Below are positions 1 to 4,213 of a stretch of 5,186 bases of DNA, in pieces. The stretch is from NCBI GenBank assembly GCA_018224315.1, contig JAGTVF010000049.1, forward strand, positions 1 through 5,186. The letters run 5' to 3'. Both the position numbers and the translations under genes were made by a program. The notes under the pieces are model-generated. The model was not told the DNA's origin. It saw only the letters and a list, made by a program, of their open reading frames with translations, and searched no databases. Source of the stretch: Desulfobacterales bacterium. Its GTDB lineage: Bacteria > Desulfobacterota > Desulfobacteria > Desulfobacterales > Desulfosalsimonadaceae. The number at the start of each line of letters is the position of its first letter. The stretch's first letter is position 1.

Positions 1-207
1 CCAATAATGCCGGTTATCCGAAAAATCAGCCAGCCGGTCTGTGCCCCGGAAACGGGCGACCCGAATTGAGCATTGAAGGTAAATTGATTCCAGTTTTTCG
101 GCTTTTCCGTAGAGTACAACTGCCGCATTGGTCAATTTGCCGTCAACGATCAGGCCGAGCCCGGTGAGTATGGATAATGTACCTAAGGTCGGGGGGGAGA
201 TGTTCAA
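1..207 (-). pseudogene. 5'-truncated fragment of an AlbA_2/Schlafen-type ATP-binding protein (COG2865-like), continuing past the left edge
   Basis: The minus-strand frame with a codon at 3..1 has no stop from 342 to 1. From about 183 leftward it reads TLSILTGLGLIVDGKLTNAA, then VVLYGK, then RVARFRGTDR and FSDNRHYW. This matches the pattern of COG2865-type proteins (AlbA_2 DNA-binding domain followed by an HATPase_c_4 ATPase-like domain), where a segment like 'LGLlkdGklTNAAvlLFGK...iRcARFkGtd' lies past the N-terminal domain. The family assignment is from remembered motifs, not a search. The N-terminal domain is absent: upstream lie only 'LNISPP' and low-quality sequence that runs into the ssrA terminator. 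There is no in-frame ATG, and the TTG at 207 has no usable ribosome-binding site. It is therefore either the stump of a gene or a decayed element remnant. A run of seven C (minus strand, 191-197) just before the recognisable part could mark an indel. The 208-265 stretch shows nothing else. Confidence 0.55.
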
Positions 208-265
208 CCTGAAATAATAGACGTTTCCTCTGTGGCGAACATGGCAGGCATGCTTTTGCAGTGAC

Positions 266-325
266 AAAGAAAAACCCAATTTCAGCCTCCTTGTACCAGT
301 TGGTTGTACCAAGGATGAAATTGGG
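266..325 (-). terminator. Rho-independent terminator of ssrA
   Basis: On the minus strand, CCCAATTTCA (325-316) pairs perfectly with TGAAATTGGG (284-275). This 10-bp outer stem encloses an inner helix of CCTTGGTAC with GTACAAGG (one bulged G). The hairpin is followed at once by TTTTTCTTTG (274-265). The stem ends 37 bases past the mature 3' end of the tmRNA, as expected for the precursor's terminator. No T-run follows the stem on the plus strand, so it works in one direction only. Confidence 0.9.
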
Positions 326-362
326 CATAACGTGTGCAGGTTTTACAATAATTTCAGTTAAA

Positions 363-717
363 TGGTGGAGGCGGCGGGAGTCGAACCCGCGTCCGGAAAC
401 ATTCCACAACGGCATCTACATGCTTAGTCTGAATTTTGAATTTCGCTGTTTGCGGCTCCTTCAGACAGGATACGCAAACCGCAAGCCGGTTTGGTGTTTC
501 GCCTGAACGGGAACAGGCAACCCGTATCGGCTATCCTGCTAGTCGGCGCCCTTTCCGGGCCCGCAGGAAAAACCCGGAAGGACGGTAGCCGTCTTAAGCG
601 GCTACTGCGTAGTTATAATCGTCTGCTTTTATATTTAAGCACCGCCTGTTTTACGAGTCTGCGGAACTCGGCATGCAACCATTGCTTCCATGCCCCCGTC
701 GAAGCCGTTTCGCCCCC
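363..717 (-). ncRNA. ssrA: tmRNA (transfer-messenger RNA, 10Sa RNA), one-piece form
   Basis: tmRNA rescues ribosomes stalled on broken mRNA. It enters as an alanyl-tRNA mimic with SmpB and then serves as a short template that adds a degradation tag. The 5' end is GGGGGCG followed by AAACGGCTTCGACGGGGGC, the conserved tmRNA start. The 3' end has the T-arm GCGGG-TTCGACT-CCCGC, then CGCCTCC and ACCA. The acceptor stem GGGGGCG/CGCCTCC pairs over 7 bp with one G-U, and CCA is encoded. The tag frame lies at 594-626. Strong local stems fit the pseudoknot domain: TTCCGGG/CCCGGAA (553-559 with 573-579), GACGG/CCGTC (581-593) and CAAACCG/CGGTTTG (475-493). The length of 355 nt is typical. The gene lies 91 bases downstream of smpB, has its own promoter, and ends at a strong terminator. 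The uninterrupted order shows it is not the two-piece permuted form. Confidence 0.97.
594..626 (-). other. tmRNA proteolysis tag reading frame: ADDYNYAVAA, then stop
   Basis: Within ssrA, the minus-strand codons from GCA (626-624) to TAA (596-594) read ADDYNYAVAA. With the alanine carried by the tRNA-like domain, the full tag would be AADDYNYAVAA. The C-terminal AVAA fits the usual ALAA/AVAA end recognised by ClpXP-type proteases. The resume codon is assigned by the fit of the tag and by the A-rich TATAAAA just before it, where tmRNAs set the frame. Tags with a DDYNY or NNYNY-like core are what I would expect from Desulfobacterota; that is recall, not a search. Confidence 0.93.
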
Positions 718-738
718 ATAATCATAAGGCGTGTCTAT

Positions 739-782
739 CGGCAGGGTGGTGCTGGTTAACTGTAAAATAAGCGGTCCTGCCG
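739..782. repeat. Inverted repeat CGGCAGG-N30-CCTGCCG around the ssrA promoter
   Basis: CGGCAGG (739-745) and CCTGCCG (776-782) are perfect complements. One arm lies in the spacer between the -35 and -10 boxes of the ssrA promoter, and the other just past the predicted transcription start. It could be an operator or an upstream RNA structure, but a 7-bp pair within a 100-base region can easily arise by chance. Confidence 0.3.
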
Positions 783-792
783 GTATTGTCAA
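764..792 (-). promoter_or_regulatory. Sigma70-type promoter of ssrA
   Basis: On the minus strand there is a perfect -35 box TTGACA (792-787), a 17-base spacer, and a -10-like TATTTT (769-764, 4 of 6 matches). The predicted start near 757 leaves about 40 bases of 5' leader before the mature tmRNA end at 717, for RNase P to remove. The promoter begins about 17 bases after the smpB stop, so ssrA can be made independently of the pts-smpB transcript. A small palindrome, AACC-ATT-GGTT (791-801), overlaps the -35 box. Confidence 0.7.
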
Positions 793-808
793 CCATTGGT
801 TTCTGCAT

Positions 809-1270
809 TTACCTTGCGTGTTTTTTGGCCCGGTCCATTTCGCGCTTGACCTCGCGTTCCTTGATGGCGTCGCGCTTGTCGTACTGGCGCTTTCCCTTGG
901 CCAGGGCCATAACCACCTTGGCCTTGCCGTCTCTGAAATACACCCGCAAGGGAACCAGGGTGTGGCCCTTTTCTTTGATTTTGCCGTAAAGCCGCTTTAG
1001 TTCGGATTTGTGCATGAGCAGTTTTCTGGGCCGCTCCGGCTCGTGGTTGTCATAATAGGCAAACGGGTAGGGCCCGATATGCATCTGGTGGAGCCAGAGC
1101 TCGCCGTTTTGAAATTTGCCGTAAGAGTCCTTGAGATTGGCCCGTCCCTGGCGCAGGGATTTGACCTCTGTGCCCTGCAAAACCATACCGGCCTCAAATT
1201 CATCCAGGATGAAAAATTCGTGCCTGGCCTTTCGGTTTTCTGTAACGATTTTGACGTGGTCTTGATTCAT
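809..1270 (-). CDS. smpB: SsrA-binding protein SmpB
   Basis: SmpB binds the tRNA-like domain of tmRNA and places it in the ribosomal A site during trans-translation in the cytoplasm. The protein has 153 residues, close to the usual 150-165. It opens with NRKARHEFFILDEFEAGMVL (12-31) and the signature GTEVKSLRQGRANLKDSY, part of the OB-fold barrel. It ends in the basic tail GKRQYDKRDAIKEREVKREM, which forms a helix in the mRNA channel. Tyr130 sits where E. coli has His136. The ATG at 1270 is chosen because it gives the normal N-terminus and is preceded by GAGAAAG (1283-1277) at 6 bases. The same frame stays open far upstream, but only as a shadow of ptsI. It lies 50 bases after ptsI with no terminator between, and 91 bases before ssrA, its RNA partner. 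Confidence 0.97.
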   Translation of the reverse strand: MNQDHVKIVTENRKARHEFFILDEFEAGMVLQGTEVKSLRQGRANLKDSYGKFQNGELWLHQMHIGPYPFAYYDNHEPERPRKLLMHKSELKRLYGKIKEKGHTLVPLRVYFRDGKAKVVMALAKGKRQYDKRDAIKEREVKREMDRAKKHAR

Positions 1271-1320
1271 GAATGACTTTCTCTTTAAGCTGAAAAAATG
1301 GCTGACCGGCAAGGACTCTG

Positions 1321-3090
1321 TTATTCGGCGTAAATGTCTTCGTGAAGCAGTTCGCCGTATGCGTCCATGATGATCCGCTCCATGTCTTGCACAGAGGATT
1401 GCTGCAAAAGGGTGTCCATCAGTTTTTGCACCTCGGAGACATTGATTTTGCGGATGATGTTTTTGATCTTGGGTATGGACTGGGGGGCCATGCTCAGTTC
1501 CTCGATCCCCATGCCCATGAGAATGGGAAGATGCATGGGCTCTGCGGCCATTTCCCCGCACATATAGGTTTTTTTCCCCCTGTGGCGGCCGGCGTCCACA
1601 ACGTGGCGGATCAGCCGGATTACGGCCGGGTGCATGGGATTGTAGAGGTGGGCCACGTGGCGGTTGCCCCGGTCAATGGCCAGGGTGTACTGGACAAGAT
1701 CGTTGGTGCCGATGCTGAAAAAATCCACCATGTCGGCCAGCAGATCGGCCATGACAGCAGCAGAGGGAATCTCGATCATAATGCCCACTTCAATGTCCCG
1801 GTTGTATTCAAGGCCTTCCTGCTCCAGCTCTGCTGCGGCCTTGTCCAAAATCCGGATGCACTCGGTGATTTCCTCTGCCCCGGATATCATGGGCAGAAGC
1901 AGACGGACATACCCGTGGGCCGCGGCCCTTAGAATCGCGCGGAGCTGGGTTTTAAAAATTTCCGGGTTTTTGAGGCAAAACCGAATGGCCCGCAGTCCCA
2001 GTGCCGGATTGGCTTCTTCCGGCGAGGGCATGCTCTCTATTTCCTTGTCCCCGTTGATATCCAGGGTGCGGATGGTCACCGGCAGGGGCGACATGAGCTC
2101 CACGACTTCCTTGTACTGATCAAAAAGCTCCTGCTCTCCGGGAAAATCGATTCTCGACAAATACAGAAATTCCGTTCTGAAAAGCCCGATGCCGTCTCCG
2201 CCATGGTCCTTGACGGCCACGATCTCCTCGGGCAGCTCAATGTTGCCCATGATCCTGAAATGCTGACCATCTGCCGAGGTGGCCGGCAGATCGCCCCGGC
2301 GCACCACTTCTTTTTTGTATGCCTCGTATCTGCGGGAAAGCTCTTCGTAGCGGACCAGGCTTTCTTCTTCAGGATTGATGATCACAATGCCTTCATTGCC
2401 GTCGACAATGATCAAATCCTCGTTTTTGATCAGTGCCGTGGCCCGTTCCAGGCCCAGCACGGCAGGAATTTCCAGTGTGCGGGCGATAATGCTGGTATGC
2501 GAGGTCTTCCCGCCCCGGTCTGTGATAAAGCCCATGACCCGGTCGAGCTGGATCTGGCTGGTTTCCGCCGGTGACAGATTGTTGGCCACAAGGATCACCC
2601 GCTTGTTGATCCCGGAGATATTTACGTCCACGGCCCCCATCAAGTGCCGCAGGATTCGGTCGCACACATGCTCAATGTCTGCAGCCCGGGCCTGCAGGTA
2701 GGGGTCCGAGATGTTTTTAAACACGCTTTTGGCTGTGGCCGAGGCCTTTTTCAGGGCCCATTCCGCATTGATCAGCTCGTTTTTGATCATCTCAATGGTT
2801 TTGCCGTAGAGCATCTTGTCCTTGTGGAGCAGCAGGTGGGTCTCCAGGATATAGGCATGCTGGCGCAGGTCTTCCGGAATGTCTTCAATAATGCCGGAAA
2901 GTTCGTTTTTGGCCTTGTTGACAGCGCCCTTGAAGCGCTTGAGTTCCTTTTCGACATTCTTGTTGTCAATATGATAGCGTTCAATAACATCAACGCCCTC
3001 CCGGTCCACCAGGTATGCCTTGCCGATGCAGATGCCCTGGGAGCCGCTGATGCCGTTTAGAACGATTTCTTCTGTGGGTTCTGTTGTCAT
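1321..3090 (-). CDS. ptsI: Phosphoenolpyruvate-protein phosphotransferase, enzyme I of the PTS
   Basis: EI takes phosphate from phosphoenolpyruvate onto a histidine and passes it to HPr, the first step of the PTS relay in the cytoplasm. It has 589 residues, slightly longer than the usual 570-575 because of about 9 extra N-terminal residues. The phosphorylated residue is His198 in GGKTSHTSIIAR, at the end of the N-terminal HPr-binding half. The PEP-binding barrel follows with Arg305 (GLFRTEF), Arg341 (RTLD), Glu440 (GIMIEIPSA), Asp464 (GTNDLVQY) and Cys511 (YMCGEMA). All sit at a constant +9 offset from the E. coli catalytic residues H189, R296, R332, E431, D455 and C502, so the enzyme looks fully active. 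The ATG at 3090 lies 11 bases after the ptsH stop. The likely ribosome-binding site, GAGGAG (3110-3105), is inside the last ptsH codons at a rather long 14 bases. Expression is therefore probably coupled to ptsH. Confidence 0.97.
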   Translation of the reverse strand: MTTEPTEEIVLNGISGSQGICIGKAYLVDREGVDVIERYHIDNKNVEKELKRFKGAVNKAKNELSGIIEDIPEDLRQHAYILETHLLLHKDKMLYGKTIEMIKNELINAEWALKKASATAKSVFKNISDPYLQARAADIEHVCDRILRHLMGAVDVNISGINKRVILVANNLSPAETSQIQLDRVMGFITDRGGKTSHTSIIARTLEIPAVLGLERATALIKNEDLIIVDGNEGIVIINPEEESLVRYEELSRRYEAYKKEVVRRGDLPATSADGQHFRIMGNIELPEEIVAVKDHGGDGIGLFRTEFLYLSRIDFPGEQELFDQYKEVVELMSPLPVTIRTLDINGDKEIESMPSPEEANPALGLRAIRFCLKNPEIFKTQLRAILRAAAHGYVRLLLPMISGAEEITECIRILDKAAAELEQEGLEYNRDIEVGIMIEIPSAAVMADLLADMVDFFSIGTNDLVQYTLAIDRGNRHVAHLYNPMHPAVIRLIRHVVDAGRHRGKKTYMCGEMAAEPMHLPILMGMGIEELSMAPQSIPKIKNIIRKINVSEVQKLMDTLLQQSSVQDMERIIMDAYGELLHEDIYAE

Positions 3091-3101
3091 AATAAGAGTG
3101 A

Positions 3102-3383
3102 TTACTCCTCAAAGCCGGCTTCGAATAACTTGCTGATTTCTTTTAAAATTTCACTGTCTGAGGAATTTTCTATTCTCAGAGTGATCCGGGAGTCCTTGGT
3201 GCCGGAAATTGAGAGAATGTCAATGATGCTTGTGGCATCGACTTCTTCACCGTCCTTGATCAGCCAGACCCCGGATTGGGCTTTCATGGCAAGCCTTGCA
3301 ATCATGGCCGCAGGCCTGGCATGCAGGCCGAGTTCATTGACAACGGTGACGGTTTTTGTCAAGTGATTGTCCAAATGATTCAT
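3102..3383 (-). CDS. ptsH: Phosphocarrier protein HPr
   Basis: HPr accepts phosphate from EI and hands it to EIIA proteins or regulators. The protein has 93 residues against a usual 85-90. The active histidine is His21 in NELGLHARPAA (16-26), equivalent to His15. Ser52 in DATSIIDILS sits exactly at +6 from Bacillus Ser46, the residue phosphorylated by HPr kinase, so regulation by HprK is possible; no hprK gene is in the window. The annotated ATG at 3383 has no clear ribosome-binding site. An in-frame TTG at 3362 is preceded by GGA at 7 bases and would put the histidine at 14, nearer the family norm, so the first 7 residues are uncertain. It is the first gene of the ptsH-ptsI-smpB group. No EII gene is visible, which fits a regulatory rather than sugar-transport PTS. 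Confidence 0.96.
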   Translation of the reverse strand: MNHLDNHLTKTVTVVNELGLHARPAAMIARLAMKAQSGVWLIKDGEEVDATSIIDILSISGTKDSRITLRIENSSDSEILKEISKLFEAGFEE

Positions 3384-3402
3384 TTCGTTGATAATTTGTT
3401 AA

Positions 3403-3418
3403 TATAATTTTATAATTT
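3403..3418. repeat. Tandem 8-bp repeat TATAATTT x2 in an AT-only tract
   Basis: Two exact copies of TATAATTT lie at 3403-3410 and 3411-3418, with a third partial copy (ATAATTT) at 3391-3397. The tract covers the ptsH -10 box and start site. It would melt easily and may hold overlapping -10 boxes, and it gives the ptsH leader an unstructured AU-rich 5' end. Confidence 0.6.
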
Positions 3419-3444
3419 TAACACGTTGTCCTTTATTCTGTCAA
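3415..3444 (-). promoter_or_regulatory. Predicted sigma70-type promoter of ptsH-ptsI-smpB
   Basis: On the minus strand there is a perfect -35 TTGACA (3444-3439), an 18-base spacer, and TAAAAT (3420-3415, 5 of 6 matches to TATAAT). The predicted start near 3408 gives a short AU-rich leader of about 25 bases before the ptsH ATG. Confidence 0.65.
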
Positions 3445-3458
3445 TCAAATCGTTGACA
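3439..3458. repeat. Inverted repeat TGTCAA-N8-TTGACA between the divergent genes
   Basis: The two arms are perfect complements (3439-3444 and 3453-3458). The left arm is the -35 box of the ptsH promoter; the right arm faces the plus-strand gene but has no good -10 at the right spacing. It could be an operator half-site pair or a second, weak -35 box. Confidence 0.5.
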
Positions 3459-3488
3459 AATCACCGCCTGGACATAGCGTATAAACAA

Positions 3489-3517
3489 TTGACAACCCAT
3501 ACCCGGATTGCTATTAA
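3489..3517 (+). promoter_or_regulatory. Predicted sigma70-type promoter of the LOG-methyltransferase pair
   Basis: TTGACA (3489-3494), a 17-base spacer and TATTAA (3512-3517, 4 of 6 matches) form a plausible promoter. The start near 3524 leaves a leader of about 30 bases that contains the ribosome-binding site GAAAGG (3541-3546), 7 bases before the ATG at 3554. Confidence 0.65.
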
Positions 3518-3553
3518 AGCCGAATGCTTATCATTTAACAGAAAGGTCGGGAC

Positions 3554-4213
3554 ATGGAAAAGCAGCACATAGTCGAAGATATCAAGCTCACAGAAGCCTG
3601 GCGGCTGTTTAAGATCATGGGGGAATTTGTCGATGGCGTCGAGGCCTTATATGACCTTGGCCCGGCCGTGAGCATATTTGGCTCTGCCCGGATGACAGCC
3701 GACAACCCTTATTATCAGAAAGCAATGGAGCTGGCCGGTATGCTTGCGCAAAACGGTTTTGCCGTGATCACCGGCGGCGGCGGGGGTGTTATGGAAGCGG
3801 CCAACAAGGGCGCGGCAGACAAGGGCGGCGAATCCGTGGGATTAAACATCAAGCTGCCCAGGGAGCAAGTCCCCAATGAATTTGCCAATATACAGGTGGA
3901 GTTCAAGTATTTTTTCGTCCGCAAGGTCATGTTTGTCAAGTACGCGTCTGCCTATGTGATCATGCCCGGGGGCTTTGGCACACTTGATGAGCTTTTTGAG
4001 GCCGTCACCCTGATCCAGACCGACCGGATCGCACCCCTGCCCGTAATTTTGTTCGGCCGGGACTACTGGGGCGGCCTGCTGGAATGGATCAAAGATCAGC
4101 TTCTGTCCCATCAAACGATCTCGCCCGGAGACCTTGACATTATTCATTTGACAGATGACCCAGCCGAGGTCCTGGAGATTGTCCGGCAGGGCGCCCAGGT
4201 GCAGCGTCCGTGA
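3554..4213 (+). CDS. LOG-family protein (TIGR00730-type nucleotide 5'-monophosphate phosphoribohydrolase)
   Basis: LOG-family enzymes cleave the N-glycosidic bond of nucleoside 5'-monophosphates, releasing the base and ribose 5-phosphate. Some make cytokinins; the bacterial substrate is often unknown. The 219-residue protein has a Rossmann-like fold pattern: SIFGSARM (40-47) as the first strand and loop, ITGGGGGVMEAANKGA (72-87) as the phosphate-binding loop, and the signature PGGFGTLDELFE (138-149). The pairs R123-K124 and E146 match the family's catalytic region. No signal peptide or membrane segment is seen, so it should be cytosolic. About 35 N-terminal residues precede the fold and may form a helical extension. 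The ATG is supported by GAAAGG at 7 bases. Older records call such proteins 'lysine decarboxylase', which is a misannotation. The stop overlaps the next start (TGATG), indicating translational coupling to the methyltransferase. Confidence 0.93.
   Translation: MEKQHIVEDIKLTEAWRLFKIMGEFVDGVEALYDLGPAVSIFGSARMTADNPYYQKAMELAGMLAQNGFAVITGGGGGVMEAANKGAADKGGESVGLNIKLPREQVPNEFANIQVEFKYFFVRKVMFVKYASAYVIMPGGFGTLDELFEAVTLIQTDRIAPLPVILFGRDYWGGLLEWIKDQLLSHQTISPGDLDIIHLTDDPAEVLEIVRQGAQVQRP

Noticed and set aside
1..362. Attachment-site duplication of the ssrA 3' end
   Set aside because: I found no second copy of the T-arm/acceptor sequence in the 362 bases downstream of ssrA, so integration is a hypothesis only.
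143..506. Short open frames crossing the ssrA 3' end on both strands (plus-strand product contains RRRESNPRP; minus-strand product begins MPLWNVSGRG)
   Set aside because: They are translations of the tRNA-like end of tmRNA and its terminator. RRRESNPR-type peptides are a known artefact of reading tRNA T-arms.
491..721. Plus-strand 76-codon open frame
   Set aside because: It lies wholly antisense to ssrA and has no coding features.
721..726. TATGAT as a -10 box directly upstream of ssrA
   Set aside because: Transcription would start inside the mature tmRNA, and there is no -35 box at the proper distance. The TTGACA/TATTTT pair further upstream fits better.
1271..1320. Terminator or regulatory hairpin between ptsI and smpB
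   Set aside because: There is only weak pairing and no T-run after a GC-rich stem.
809..1561. 250-residue version of SmpB
   Set aside because: The extra 97 N-terminal residues are ptsI read in another frame. The ATG at 1270 has a ribosome-binding site and gives the family length.
1342..3060. Long plus-strand open frames opposite ptsI
   Set aside because: They are antisense shadows. The minus strand encodes EI with every catalytic residue in place.
3453..3485. Second plus-strand promoter using TTGACA at 3453
   Set aside because: The hexamers at 16-17 bases are poor (TAGCGT, AGCGTA), and the good TATAAA at 3480 needs a 21-base spacer.
4134..4176. Internal promoter for the methyltransferase using TTGACA at 4134 or 4148
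   Set aside because: Neither has a recognisable -10 box at 16-18 bases.
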